Part shown: one piece after another, positions 29,327-38,412 of the stretch
Layout of the letters: the number at the start of each line of letters is the position of its first letter
How positions within the stretch are numbered: the first letter of the stretch is position 1
DNA from: RHKX01 sp041393495
Lineage (GTDB): Bacteria; Actinomycetota; Thermoleophilia; Solirubrobacterales; 70-9
Reading direction: 5' to 3'
Length of the DNA stretch: 64,000 nucleotides
Assembly (NCBI GenBank): GCA_041393495.1
Contig: JAWKKA010000001.1
Span: forward strand, 248,001-312,000
Notes under the pieces: generated by a model
Told to the model about the DNA's origin: nothing
The model's input: the letters and a program-made list of their open reading frames with translations, nothing else
The model's database searches: none
Made by a program: the position numbers and the translations under genes

Positions 29327-30357
29327 GCGACGCGACCGAGAGCACGCCGATCCCGGCCGGCGCGGCGGTCGGGACCGAGGACCCGATCCTCGTCGTCGAC
29401 CACCTCGTCAAGCACTTCCCGATCAAGGCGGGGATCCTCTTCGACCGTCAGATCGGCGCCGTCCAGGCCGTCGACGACGTCTCGTTCGCGGTCAACCGCG
29501 GCGAGACGCTGGGGCTCGTCGGCGAGTCGGGGTGCGGGAAGTCGACGCTGGCCCGGACGATCCTGCAGCTGATCCCGCCGACCTCGGGCTCGGTCCGCTT
29601 CGAGGGGCGCGAGATCGCCGGGATCGGCCGCCGCCGGGCCCGCGAGCTGCGCCGCGACATGCAGATGGTCTTCCAGGACCCGTACGCGTCGCTGAACCCG
29701 CGCAAGCGGATCGCGCAGATCATCGGCGATCCGATGCTGCTGCACGGGATCGTCAAGCGGTCCGAGGTCAAGGGCGTCGTCCAGGACCTGCTCGAGACGG
29801 TCGGGCTCAACCCCGAGCACTACAACCGCTTCCCGCACGAGTTCTCTGGCGGCCAGCGGCAGCGGATCGGGATCGCGAGGGCGCTGGCGCTGCGCCCGAA
29901 GCTGATCATCGCCGACGAGCCCGTCTCGGCCCTCGACGTCTCGATCCAGGCCCAGATCATCAACCTGCTCGAGGACCTCCAGGACGAGTACCGGCTCACC
30001 TACATATTCGTCGCCCACGACCTCTCGGTCGTCCGCCACGTCGCCGACCGGATCGCGGTCATGTACCTCGGCAAGATCGTCGAGATCGGCCCCGCCGAGG
30101 CCGTCTACAACACGCCGATCCACCCCTACACCGAGGCGCTGCTCTCGGCCGTGCCGATCCCCGACCCGCGCGCCAACGCGGCCCGCAAGCAGATCGTCCT
30201 CGAGGGCGACCTGCCAAGCCCCGCCAACCCGCCCCCGGCCTGCCTCTTCCACACCCGCTGCCCCCGCGCGACCGAGATCTGCTCGCAGGAGGAGCCGGCG
30301 CTGATCGACCACGGCGGCGGCCACTTCGCCGCCTGCCACCACCCGCTCGACGCCTGA
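29323..30357 (+). CDS. Peptide ABC transporter ATP-binding protein, DppF/OppF-like
   Basis: A protein of 344 residues; ATG 29323 overlaps the preceding stop by ATGA. Walker A GESGCGKST, QMVFQDPYASLNPRKR, signature FSGGQRQRIGIARALAL, Walker B LIIADEPVSALD, switch FVAHDLSVV. The C terminus has CLFHTRCPRATEIC, the counterpart of the cysteine motif in the DppD-like partner. It completes a full five-part importer (C, binding protein, B, D, F). Confidence 0.93.
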   Translation: MSDATESTPIPAGAAVGTEDPILVVDHLVKHFPIKAGILFDRQIGAVQAVDDVSFAVNRGETLGLVGESGCGKSTLARTILQLIPPTSGSVRFEGREIAGIGRRRARELRRDMQMVFQDPYASLNPRKRIAQIIGDPMLLHGIVKRSEVKGVVQDLLETVGLNPEHYNRFPHEFSGGQRQRIGIARALALRPKLIIADEPVSALDVSIQAQIINLLEDLQDEYRLTYIFVAHDLSVVRHVADRIAVMYLGKIVEIGPAEAVYNTPIHPYTEALLSAVPIPDPRANAARKQIVLEGDLPSPANPPPACLFHTRCPRATEICSQEEPALIDHGGGHFAACHHPLDA

Positions 30358-30468
30358 CGGGCCGGGCGGCGCCGGCTCGGCGTCATCGGCCGGCTCACGG
30401 CCCGTCGGCATCGGCGGTTGAGGCTGGGTCGCGGACGCCATGCGGCCGGCAATAGGCTTGCCGTGCTG

Positions 30469-31722
30469 ATGGGCCCGCTGCACGGAGTCAAGGTCGTCGA
30501 GATCGCCTCGATCGGGCCGGGGCCGTTTGCGGCGATGATGCTCGCCGACATGGGCGCCGACGTGATCAGGCTCGAGCGCGCCGATGGTGGCGGCTTCGGC
30601 TCGGGGTCGTGGAACTTCATGCACCGTGGCCGACCGTCGGTCGCCTGCGATCTGAAGAGCGATCGCGGCCGCGAGATGGCGCTGCGGCTCTGCGAGGAGG
30701 CCGACGCGCTCGTCGAGGGCTTCCGGCCGGGCGTGATGGAGCGACTCGGCCTCGGGCCCGAGGATGTCGCTGCCCGCAACCCGAAGCTCGTCTACGGACG
30801 GATGACCGGCTACGGCCAGGAGGGGCCGATGGCGGCGGTCGCCGGCCACGACATCAACTACATCTCGCTGTCGGGAGCGCTCGGATCGATCGCGCGCGAA
30901 GGGGAGCGGCCGCTCTTTCCGCTCAACCTCGTCGGCGACTTCGGCGGCGGCGGGATGCTGCTCGCGCTCGGCGTCCTCGCCGCGATCATCGAGGCCCGCG
31001 AGTCGGGCAGGGGCCAGGTCGTCGACGCCTCGATGGTCGAGGGCGCCTCGGTGATGATGACCCTGATCCACGCGATGCGCGAGATCGGGATGTGGGCCGG
31101 CAGGCCGGGCACGAACCTGCTCGACTCGGGCGCCCACTTCTACGAGGTCTACGAGTGCTCCGACGGCGGCTTCATCGCGGTCGGCGCCCTCGAGCCGCAG
31201 TTCTACGCGAAGCTGCTCGAGGTGATGGGGCTCGACCCCGACGAGTTCCCGCAGATGGATCGCTCGCGGTGGCCGGAGCTGAAGGAGCGGTTCGCCGCGA
31301 CCTTCAGGACGAGGACGCGGGACGAGTGGGCGGCGGTGCTCGAGCCGGTCGATGCCTGTGCGACGCCGGTCCTCAGCCTCGCCGAGGCGCCCGGCCATCC
31401 CCACAACGCTGCCCGCGGCAGCTTCATCGAGGTCGGCGGCAAGCTCCAGCCCGGTCCGGCGCCGCGGTTCGGACGCACGCCCGCGGGCGTCCCGGCGCCC
31501 CCGTCGGAGCCCGGGACCGACACGGAAGCTGCGCTCGCCGCGTGGGGTCTCGGCGAAGCGGAGATCGCCGCGCTCGCCGGCGGTCGGGGCCCGGCGCCCG
31601 ACGGGGACGGCGTGGCGGACGGTCGCAACGGGGGCCCCGGGGGGCACGGCCGTGCCGACGGGCCCGATCGACCGCGTTCCTCCCGGGAAGGGGATGAGCG
31701 GAGCTCTCCGGGAGGGGGATGA
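30469..31722 (+). CDS. Family III CoA-transferase, alpha-methylacyl-CoA racemase-like
   Basis: CaiB/BaiF fold. The stretches EIASIGPGPFAAMMLADMGADVIRLER, YGRMTGYGQEGPMAAVAGHDINYISLSGAL and VVDASMVEG match 2-methylacyl-CoA racemases, with the histidine of GHDINY and aspartate of VVDASM as catalytic pair. Such enzymes invert branched acyl-CoAs for beta-oxidation. ATG 30469 fits family N termini (MGPLHGVKVVE); GTG 30463 is a close alternative 4 nt after a TAGGCT hexamer. The last 50 or so residues are a Gly/Arg/Pro-rich tail rarely seen in the family, and its DNA contains the tandem GGGAGGGGGATGA repeats that continue into the next gene's start. Confidence 0.85.
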   Translation: MGPLHGVKVVEIASIGPGPFAAMMLADMGADVIRLERADGGGFGSGSWNFMHRGRPSVACDLKSDRGREMALRLCEEADALVEGFRPGVMERLGLGPEDVAARNPKLVYGRMTGYGQEGPMAAVAGHDINYISLSGALGSIAREGERPLFPLNLVGDFGGGGMLLALGVLAAIIEARESGRGQVVDASMVEGASVMMTLIHAMREIGMWAGRPGTNLLDSGAHFYEVYECSDGGFIAVGALEPQFYAKLLEVMGLDPDEFPQMDRSRWPELKERFAATFRTRTRDEWAAVLEPVDACATPVLSLAEAPGHPHNAARGSFIEVGGKLQPGPAPRFGRTPAGVPAPPSEPGTDTEAALAAWGLGEAEIAALAGGRGPAPDGDGVADGRNGGPGGHGRADGPDRPRSSREGDERSSPGGG

Positions 31723-31756
31723 ACGAGGGATGAGAGGCTTCCCGGGAGGGGGATGA
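31682..31756 (+). repeat. Three tandem ribosome-site-plus-ATG repeats
   Basis: Near-identical copies of CCGGGAGGGGGATGA occur at about 31682-31696 (one base different), 31708-31722 and 31741-31755, 26 and 33 bases apart. Each joins a strong Shine-Dalgarno-like purine run to ATGA. The third supplies the start of the S8 protease; the second supplies the stop of the CoA-transferase. Confidence 0.7.
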
Positions 31757-33834
31757 GACGGAAGCCGCACATCGGAGGGAAGCTTCGGGCCCGGACGGCG
31801 GGCGTGACGGCGGTCCTGCTCGCCGCCCTCGCGGCCTCCGCCGCCGCGTCGGCGTCGGTTCCGCTCACCGATCAGCGGGCGCCGGCGGTCGCGCCGCCGC
31901 GCAAGGCGGGCGTGCCGCTGTCGAGCAGTGTCCTCCGCGCCGTCGTCCGTCGCGGTCCGGCGCTCCGCGCTGACGGCCGCCGCGGCCGGGCGCCCCGCGC
32001 CGACGGCCTCGCATCGTCCGGCGGCGTGGTCGTCGAGGTCCTGTTCCGCCGCGGCGACGGGGCCGCCGCTCGCGCCGCCATCGCGAAGGCGGGCGGCGAT
32101 CCGCGGGCGACGATCCCGGGCGAGCTGATCGAGGCGCGGGTGCCGATCACCGGACTCGTCGCCGTCGAGTCCGATCCGACCGTTCGCTATCTGCGGCCGC
32201 CCCTCGACTACAGCGAGCCGGCCGATGGCGGGGTCGCGAAGCTGCGGCGCCCGACGGCTCTCCGGCTCGGCCCCAACCTCGGCGAGCAGGTCGAGAAGAC
32301 GAACGCCGCAGCCTGGCACGCCGCCGGGATCGCCGGCCGGGGGGTGAAGGTCGGGATCATCGACAGCTTCCGTGGCTCCGCCTACAACGCCGCCGTCGAC
32401 GCCGGCGAGATCCCGGCCGCTTCGGGCACGTTCTGCAGGTGGGGCGGCTCGAACTGCGCGGCGAGCGTCTTCGACGGCGATCGGCACGGGGTCGCGGTCG
32501 CCGAGGCCGTCGCCGACATGGCTCCTGCGGCGAAGCTCTATCTCGCTACTGCGATGACCGCCGCGGATACCCAGGCGGCGCTCGACTACTTCCGATCGCA
32601 GGGGGTCGAGATCGTCACCCGCTCGCAGACGGGACGCTACGACGGCCCCGGCAACGGGACCGGGCCGATCGCGAGCGTGATCGAGGGCTCCGCGGTCGGG
32701 CAGGGGATGTTCTACCTCAATGCCGCCGGCAACGGCGCCGGCCGTAACGGCACGTTCGGCAGCTACTGGCGTGGCCCGTGGGTCGACGGCAACAGCAACG
32801 GCTTCATCGAGTTCGCCCCCGGCGACGAGCTGATGGGCTTCGAATGCGCCTACATCAACGGGCTGCGCTGGAGCGACTGGGGCCAGGGGTCGGGCACGAC
32901 CGACTACGACCTCTACCTCTTCGACGACGAGACGACCCCGACCGCGATCGCGAGCAGCGAGGACAGCCAGGGCTCGAGCGGGGGCTCGGCGCCGCCGCTC
33001 GAGCACATCGACTCGTACCCCTGCCCGGACAGCGGCGTCGCCTACATGGCGATCCGCCGCTACGCCCCCGGATCGGGGAGCGCCGGCGACGTCCTCGAGA
33101 TCATGACCAACGGCGGCGACGTCGAGCACTTCCAGAACCCGTTCAGCGCGAGCGGCCCGATGGCCGACCTCGACAGCCCCGGCGCGGTCGCGGTCGGGGC
33201 TGTCGATCCGGCCCTGGGCACGACGATCGCCAACTACAGCTCCGAGGGCCCGACGAACGACAACCGGATCAAGCCGGACCTGTCGGCGGCTGCCTGCGTG
33301 AAGAGCCTCACCTACTCGCCCGGGTGCTTCAACGGCACCAGCTCGGCGACGCCGGTCACCGCCGGGGCGGCGGCGCTGGTCCTCAGCGCCGGAGCCGCGG
33401 GCTCCCCGCAGGACCTGAAGGCCTACCTGCTCAACGCCACCGTCGATCGTGGCGCTCCCGGAGCGGACAACGTCTACGGGCGCGGCGAGCTGCGGCTGCC
33501 GAGCCCGCCGCAGGGCGACCGGAGCCCGCCTGACGTCGAGGCGCTCGCGAGCGCCGGCAGAAGCGGCAGGTTCGCAAGGCTCCGCTACCGGGTCAGCGAC
33601 GACAGCGGCGAATCGCGCGAGCGGATCCAGGTGATCCGGCGCGGCAGCCCGATCGCCGACGTGACGACGGGCTTCGGGCCCGCCGCCGGCGGCGTCCGCT
33701 ACGTCAGGTGGTCGGTCCCGAAGCGGATCCGGGGGAAGATGCGGTTCTGCGTCGTCTCCCGGGACCGCGCCGGCAACGCCTCGACGCCAAGCTGCGCCGG
33801 CCTCGAGGTCAAGAGGAAGCGCCGGCGACGCTGA
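31753..33834 (+). CDS. Secreted subtilisin-like (S8) serine protease
   Basis: A protein of 693 residues with an N-terminal signal (hydrophobic run about 17-35) and a long basic, Arg/Ala-rich pro-region to about 190. The S8 domain has catalytic D204 (GIIDSF), H245 (DRHGVAVAEAVADMAP), oxyanion asparagine in NAAGNG and S530 (NGTSSATPVTAG). A roughly 200-residue insertion between asparagine and serine resembles a pre-peptidase-type beta domain. The C-terminal 120 residues look like a beta-sandwich ending in a basic tail (KRKRRRR). The start ATG sits in the third purine repeat. It is convergent with nuoI, 12 bases apart. Confidence 0.88.
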   Translation: MRRKPHIGGKLRARTAGVTAVLLAALAASAAASASVPLTDQRAPAVAPPRKAGVPLSSSVLRAVVRRGPALRADGRRGRAPRADGLASSGGVVVEVLFRRGDGAAARAAIAKAGGDPRATIPGELIEARVPITGLVAVESDPTVRYLRPPLDYSEPADGGVAKLRRPTALRLGPNLGEQVEKTNAAAWHAAGIAGRGVKVGIIDSFRGSAYNAAVDAGEIPAASGTFCRWGGSNCAASVFDGDRHGVAVAEAVADMAPAAKLYLATAMTAADTQAALDYFRSQGVEIVTRSQTGRYDGPGNGTGPIASVIEGSAVGQGMFYLNAAGNGAGRNGTFGSYWRGPWVDGNSNGFIEFAPGDELMGFECAYINGLRWSDWGQGSGTTDYDLYLFDDETTPTAIASSEDSQGSSGGSAPPLEHIDSYPCPDSGVAYMAIRRYAPGSGSAGDVLEIMTNGGDVEHFQNPFSASGPMADLDSPGAVAVGAVDPALGTTIANYSSEGPTNDNRIKPDLSAAACVKSLTYSPGCFNGTSSATPVTAGAAALVLSAGAAGSPQDLKAYLLNATVDRGAPGADNVYGRGELRLPSPPQGDRSPPDVEALASAGRSGRFARLRYRVSDDSGESRERIQVIRRGSPIADVTTGFGPAAGGVRYVRWSVPKRIRGKMRFCVVSRDRAGNASTPSCAGLEVKRKRRRR

Positions 33835-33846
33835 GCGTCGCGGACG

Positions 33847-34419
33847 TCACTCGCCCTCGTTGCGCAGCGGCGTCTTCACGGGCGACTCGGCGAGCAGCAT
33901 CTCCTTGGTGAAGATCAGGTCGTTGCGGTTGTAGTCGGCCATCTCGTACTCGTGGCCCATCGTGATCGCGTCGAACGGGCAGGCGACCTCGCAGTAGCCG
34001 CAGAAGATGCAGCGGGCGAGGTTGATCTCGTAGACGGCGGCGTAGCGCTCGCCGGCCGAGACGCGGTTGTCGGGGTCGTTCTCGGCGGCGACGACGCGGA
34101 TGCAGTCGGCCGGGCAGGCGGCGGCGCAGAGCGAGCAGCCGACGCACTTCTCGAGCCCGGTGTCGGCGAAGCGGTGGAGCTTGTGGCGGCCGCGGAAGCG
34201 CGGGTAGACCGGCGTCTTCTCCTCCGGGTACTGGATCGTCACCGGCCCCTCGACGATCCGGGCCATCGTCGTCTTCAGCCCGCGCAGGGTCTCGCCGAAC
34301 GCCCGGTAGGCGCCCTTGGCCCCGCCCGGCTCGGGCCCGCGCTGGACGCTGACGACCGAGTCGTCGGTCAGATAGGGGAACTCGCGTCCCGCCCCGGGCT
34401 GTCCGTCGGTCTCCGCCAT
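33847..34419 (-). CDS. nuoI: NADH-quinone oxidoreductase subunit I
   Basis: A ferredoxin-like complex I subunit, 190 residues, carrying the N6a/N6b clusters: CVGCSLCAAACPADC and CIFCGYCEVACPFDA. It sits at the membrane-arm junction and passes electrons to NuoB. ATG 34419 is chosen because the upstream 108 codons of the open frame run antisense through another gene and are not NuoI-like. The N terminus is somewhat long (about 40 polar residues before the conserved part). TAGGAT lies 8 nt upstream, so it may be transcribed separately from nuoH, which is cut off by a plus-strand gene. Confidence 0.95.
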   Translation of the reverse strand: MAETDGQPGAGREFPYLTDDSVVSVQRGPEPGGAKGAYRAFGETLRGLKTTMARIVEGPVTIQYPEEKTPVYPRFRGRHKLHRFADTGLEKCVGCSLCAAACPADCIRVVAAENDPDNRVSAGERYAAVYEINLARCIFCGYCEVACPFDAITMGHEYEMADYNRNDLIFTKEMLLAESPVKTPLRNEGE

Positions 34420-34427
34420 CACCCCCG

Positions 34428-34433
34428 ATCCTA
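34428..34433 (-). promoter_or_regulatory. Putative -10 element of nuoI
   Basis: TAGGAT on the minus strand, 8 bases before the nuoI ATG, the same arrangement as at nuoJ. It adjoins an inverted repeat at 34437-34458. Confidence 0.45.
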
Positions 34434-34436
34434 CAA

Positions 34437-34458
34437 TCGGCACCGATTCGGGTGCCGA
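34437..34458. promoter_or_regulatory. Inverted repeat between divergent nuoI and coiled-coil gene
   Basis: TCGGCACC and GGTGCCGA form perfect 8-bp arms around GATTCG. The site lies between the -10-like elements of two divergent genes, so it could be an operator for one or both. Confidence 0.4.
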
Positions 34459-34474
34459 CGGACAGACCGGCGCC

Positions 34475-34503
34475 TTGACCCGTGATGCCCCGGCGCCGAC
34501 AAT
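34475..34503 (+). promoter_or_regulatory. Promoter TTGACC-17-GACAAT, apparently leaderless
   Basis: A -35 TTGACC (34475-34480), 17-bp spacer and -10 GACAAT (34498-34503). The expected transcription start falls at about 34510-34511, exactly on the ATG of the small coiled-coil gene. This is the best-looking housekeeping-type promoter in the window. Confidence 0.6.
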
Positions 34504-34510
34504 GGTTTCG

Positions 34511-34780
34511 ATGACCGATTCGGAGCTACTCGAGCGGCTCGACCGCCACCTCGCGCGGGGTGACGAGATCGCGGCCGAGCACCGGGCGTTCATCCGCGAG
34601 ATGACGGTGCGCCAGGAGCGGGTGACCCGGCAGCTGGTCGAGCAGATCGGGGCGAGCACGGAGCAGATCGCGGCGAACACGGCCCGGGTCGAGGCCGGCA
34701 CCGAGCAGCTGCGCGACCTCAACCTCGCGACCAGGCAGCGCACGCAGGCGATCGCCCGGATGCTCGACCGGCTCGGCTGA
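34511..34780 (+). CDS. Small coiled-coil protein of unknown function
   Basis: A protein of 89 residues from ATG 34511 (ATG 34502 is in frame but lies inside the -10). It is almost wholly helical and charged, with a long heptad-like pattern (LLERLDRHLARGDEIAAEH, VRQERVTRQLVEQIGASTEQIAANTARVEAGTEQLRDLN). It has no cysteines and no signal or membrane segment. It lies on the plus strand between the minus-strand nuoI and nuoH genes and has its own good promoter. I do not recognise a family. Confidence 0.65.
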   Translation: MTDSELLERLDRHLARGDEIAAEHRAFIREMTVRQERVTRQLVEQIGASTEQIAANTARVEAGTEQLRDLNLATRQRTQAIARMLDRLG

Positions 34781-34789
34781 CCGACCCGG

Positions 34790-35791
34790 TCAGGCGACGA
34801 CGACCAGCACCGCGGTGACGAGCGCGTTGACGGTCGCCAGGGGCAGCAGCACCTTCCAGCCGAGGCTCATCAGCTGGTCGTAGCGGAGCCGCGGCAGCGT
34901 CGCCCGGACCCAGATGAAGACGCAGAGGAGGATCAGGATCTTGACCAGCATCCAGATCGGCCCGAGCCAGTCGGGGCCGGGCCCGTGCCAGCCGCCGAGG
35001 AACATCGCCGCGGCGATCCCGGAGACGACGATCATCTCCATGTACTCGGCCATGAAGTAGGAGCCGAAGCGCATTCCCCCGTACTCGGTGTTGTAGCCGG
35101 CGACGAGCTCGGCGTCGGCCTCGGGGAGGTCGAACGGCGGCCGGTTCGTCTCGGCGAACCCCGCGACCATGAAGATCAGGAAGCCGACGAACTGGGGGAG
35201 GACGTACCAGATCGTGTCGGCCTGGGCATTGGCGATGTCGACGAGGCTGAGCGAGCCGGCCATCATGATCACGCCGAGCAGCGCCAGCCCCATCGAGATC
35301 TCGTAGCTGATCAGCTGCGCGGCGGAGCGCATCGCGCCCATGAAGCTGTACTTCGAGCCCGACGCCCAGCCGCCGAGCAGGAGCCCGTAGAACGAGATCG
35401 CGCCGAACGCGAACGCGTAGAGGATCCCGATCGAGACGTCGATGCCGTAGAGGCCGACGTCGCCTCCGGCGACGTCGCCCCAGGGGATGATCGCGAGGAC
35501 GGCGGTGGCGCTGAGGATCACCAGCGCCGGCGCGATCGCCCAGAGCACCGGGACGGCGGCCTCGGGCTTGTAGGCCTCCTTGCTGAGCAGCTTGACGACG
35601 TCGGCAAGCGGCTGCAGGAGCCCGTATGGGCCGACGCGGTTGGGGCCGTAGCGGGCCTGAAAGCGCCCGAGCAGCTTGCGCTCGAGGAGGAGGATCATCG
35701 GCACGATCCCGAGGATCACGGCGAAGATCACGATCGACTTGACGACCATGATCCAGCTCGCCTCGGCGAACCCGACGTCGGCGACTACCAC
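34790..35791 (-). CDS. nuoH: NADH-quinone oxidoreductase subunit H
   Basis: A protein of 333 residues from GTG 35791, overlapping the nuoG end by 7 nt. It forms the quinone-binding membrane cradle of complex I. ERKLLGRFQARYGPNRVGPYGLLQPLADVVKLLSKE is the diagnostic cytoplasmic loop. AETNRPPFDLPEADAELVAGYNTEYGG carries the conserved acidic quinone-channel residues. About eight membrane helices. Confidence 0.97.
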   Translation of the reverse strand: MVVADVGFAEASWIMVVKSIVIFAVILGIVPMILLLERKLLGRFQARYGPNRVGPYGLLQPLADVVKLLSKEAYKPEAAVPVLWAIAPALVILSATAVLAIIPWGDVAGGDVGLYGIDVSIGILYAFAFGAISFYGLLLGGWASGSKYSFMGAMRSAAQLISYEISMGLALLGVIMMAGSLSLVDIANAQADTIWYVLPQFVGFLIFMVAGFAETNRPPFDLPEADAELVAGYNTEYGGMRFGSYFMAEYMEMIVVSGIAAAMFLGGWHGPGPDWLGPIWMLVKILILLCVFIWVRATLPRLRYDQLMSLGWKVLLPLATVNALVTAVLVVVA

Positions 35792-38412
35792 GAGGCCGGC
35801 TCCCGCCTGGTGACGATCAGCGCCGGCGCCGCCGGCGCGGCGCTCGCCTCGCCTTCGCCCGCGTCGGCCCCGCCCTCGCCGCCCTCGCCCGCGTCGGCCT
35901 TCGGCTCCGGCTCGGGGACCGGCGCCACGGACGCGATCCGGGCGCCGGCGAGGGCGCCGGCCGGCTCCTCGGCGGTGCCGCGGGCCAGGAAGGCGGTGCC
36001 CTCGAGCATCCGCTCGCGCAGGGCCACGGTTGCGATCAGGGACCGGCCGCCGGAGCCGACCTCGACGCGCTGGCCCTGCGTGACCCCGATCCGCTCGGCG
36101 TCGGCGGGGTTGAGCTCGAGCGTCTGCGCGACGGCGAGGAAGCGGAGCGCCGGGTTCTCCTCGGCCACGTAGTCGGCCCAGAGGTCCTTGTAGGTGCCGA
36201 GCCGGAGCTCCCCCTCCTGACCGAAGTCGGCAGGGCCGGCCGGCTGCCCCGCTGCCGACGCTCCCCGTCCGCCGCCGTCCTGCTCCTCGGCAGGCGCAAG
36301 GTCGTCGCCGGCGGATGCGGAGGCAGCGGGGCGTCCCGGCCGCTCCTGCCAGCGGGTCCCCGTGCCGCCGATCGCGTCGACGGTGATGCCGGCGTAGAAC
36401 GGGACGTCGGCCGCGACGAGGTCGAAGAGCTCGCCGGCGGTGCCGGCGCCCGGGTCATCGCCGAGCCGTGCGGAGAGCTCGCTGAGCGCCTGCCAGAGCG
36501 GCCGGAGCGCGCCGGGGCGGGGGACCGACGGGCGAACGCGCTGCAGGCGACCGTCGGGGTGGGTGACCGTGCCCTCCTTCTCGGCGTGACCCTCGGCGGG
36601 CAGGTGAACGTCGGACGCCTTGGCGCTCGCGCCGGCGAACATCGAGATGCTGAGCACGAAGCGCGCCGCCGCCAGCGCCCGCTTCCAGCCGTCGGGGTCG
36701 TCGAAGTCGCGGACCGGATCGGCATCGGCAAGGATCAGCGCATCGATCTCGCCGGCCTCGAGCGCCGCCCGGATCTCGTCGGCCGAGCGGCCGCGCTCCG
36801 CCTCCGCGTAGCCGGGGCCGAAGCTCTCCGCGCAGCCGACCTCGCGGAGGCCGCGGCCGTTCGCCGCGAGCGGGACCTCGTACAGCCCCCCACCATCGGC
36901 ACCGGCGAGGTCGAGGGCGCCGGCGAGGTCGAGCAGTGCCGCGGCGGTCTCCTCGCGGTCGTCGCCGGCGAGCATCGACTCCCCCCAGACGACGACGAGT
37001 GGACCGCTGTCGGCGAGCGCGTCCGCGAACCCGGCGAGATCGGAGTGCCCCCCGCCGGAGACGATCGCCTCCGTCAGCTCCTCGATGAAGTGGCGCGCCT
37101 CGCCGGGCGCGTACCGTCGCGCCTCCAGGCAGCCGGCCGAGCCGATCGCCGCGCCGCCGTCGAGCGCCGTCGGTCGCTCGGTTGCGACGAGCAGCTTCGC
37201 GCCGCTGCGGCGCACGGCCTTGCGGATCCGCAGCTCGACGATCGGCATCTCGTGCATCGGATCGCAGCCGAGCACGAGGATCGCGCCGGCGTCGTCGATC
37301 GCGGCCGTCGCGACGGCGAGCTCCGGCGCGGCGAGCCGGCCGCGCGCGGCGCGACCGAGCCCGCGATGGGGGGTCGAGGCGACGTCGTGCGATCGCAGGG
37401 CGCCGCGGAGGAGCCGCTGGATCAGCCAGCCCTCCTCGTTGGAGGTGCCGCCGCCGACGATCGCCGCCGTCCGGCCGATCGCCGGCGCGAGGCCATCTGC
37501 CGCGCGCTCGAGCGCGTCCTCCCAGCCCGCCGGCTCGAGGCTGCCGCCGACGTTCACCTGCGGCGTCAGCGGCCGATCCGGGCTCGAGAACATCTGAAAG
37601 CCGAAGCGACCCTTGTCGCAGAGCCAGCCGTCGTCGACGTCGGCGTTGTCGCGGGCGAGCGTCCTGACGACGCGCTCGTCGCGGACCGTGAACTTGACGT
37701 TGCACTGGCTCGGGCAGAGCGTGCAGACCGAGCCCGCGTCCTCGATGTCCCAGGGACGGGCGCGGAAGCGGTACGCCTGCGAGGTCAGCGCGCCGACGGG
37801 GCAGAGCTCGATGATGTTGCCGTGAAACGGCCCGATGTAGGGCCGGTCCTCATGGGTGCCGACGAAGCTCCGATCGCCGCGCTCGAGGAGCTGGAGCTGC
37901 TCGTCCTCGGCGACCTCCTGGCTGAAGCGGACGCAGCGGTAGCACATGATGCAGCGCTCGCGGTCGATCCGGATCAGCGGCGACAGCGGGATCGGCTTCT
38001 CGAAGTGGCGCTTCGGCTCGATCACGCGGCTCCGCCCGGTGCCCCAGCCCATCGAGATGTCCTGCAGCGGGCACTCGCCTCCCTTGTCGCAGACCGGGCA
38101 GTCGAGCGGGTGGTTGACGAGCAGGAACTCGACCACCGCGTTCTGGGTCTCCTTGACGCGGTCGGTCTGCGTGTAGACGACCATGCCGTCGCGGACCGGG
38201 GTCGAGCAGGCGGTCTGCAGCTTCGGGATGCCCTCGATCTCGACGAGGCACATCCGGCAGGCGCCGACCGGGTTGCCGAGCTTCGGCTCGTAGCAGAAGA
38301 CCGGGATCTCGACGTCGCCGTGCTTGGCGGCGTCGACGAGCATCGCCCCCTCGCTGGCCGCGATCTCGACGCCGTCGATGACGATCGTGATCGGCTTTCC
38401 GGGCGCGCTCAT
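35785..38412 (-). CDS. nuoG: NADH-quinone oxidoreductase subunit G
   Basis: A protein of 875 residues. The N-terminal part binds a 2Fe-2S cluster (CYEPKLGNPVGACRMC, then ACS) and two 4Fe-4S clusters (HPLDCPVCDKGGEC; CIMCYRC with CPVGALTS). A molybdopterin-oxidoreductase-like domain follows with CTLCPSQC...WLCDKG, the extra N7 cluster site known in bacteria such as E. coli and Thermus. The last 250 residues include a low-complexity Ala/Gly/Glu-rich insertion and tail. ATG 38412 overlaps the nuoF stop by ATGA. It acts in the peripheral electron-input arm. Confidence 0.95.
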   Translation of the reverse strand: MSAPGKPITIVIDGVEIAASEGAMLVDAAKHGDVEIPVFCYEPKLGNPVGACRMCLVEIEGIPKLQTACSTPVRDGMVVYTQTDRVKETQNAVVEFLLVNHPLDCPVCDKGGECPLQDISMGWGTGRSRVIEPKRHFEKPIPLSPLIRIDRERCIMCYRCVRFSQEVAEDEQLQLLERGDRSFVGTHEDRPYIGPFHGNIIELCPVGALTSQAYRFRARPWDIEDAGSVCTLCPSQCNVKFTVRDERVVRTLARDNADVDDGWLCDKGRFGFQMFSSPDRPLTPQVNVGGSLEPAGWEDALERAADGLAPAIGRTAAIVGGGTSNEEGWLIQRLLRGALRSHDVASTPHRGLGRAARGRLAAPELAVATAAIDDAGAILVLGCDPMHEMPIVELRIRKAVRRSGAKLLVATERPTALDGGAAIGSAGCLEARRYAPGEARHFIEELTEAIVSGGGHSDLAGFADALADSGPLVVVWGESMLAGDDREETAAALLDLAGALDLAGADGGGLYEVPLAANGRGLREVGCAESFGPGYAEAERGRSADEIRAALEAGEIDALILADADPVRDFDDPDGWKRALAAARFVLSISMFAGASAKASDVHLPAEGHAEKEGTVTHPDGRLQRVRPSVPRPGALRPLWQALSELSARLGDDPGAGTAGELFDLVAADVPFYAGITVDAIGGTGTRWQERPGRPAASASAGDDLAPAEEQDGGGRGASAAGQPAGPADFGQEGELRLGTYKDLWADYVAEENPALRFLAVAQTLELNPADAERIGVTQGQRVEVGSGGRSLIATVALRERMLEGTAFLARGTAEEPAGALAGARIASVAPVPEPEPKADAGEGGEGGADAGEGEASAAPAAPALIVTRREPASW

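Noticed and set aside
29140..33129. 1329-codon minus-strand frame opposite the transporter ATPase, CoA-transferase and S8 protease
   Set aside because: Antisense to three motif-bearing genes; length comes from the absence of AT-rich stop codons.
34420..34743. N-terminal extension of nuoI by 108 codons
   Set aside because: Ser/Arg-rich, antisense to the coiled-coil gene and its promoter; ATG 34419 fits the family.
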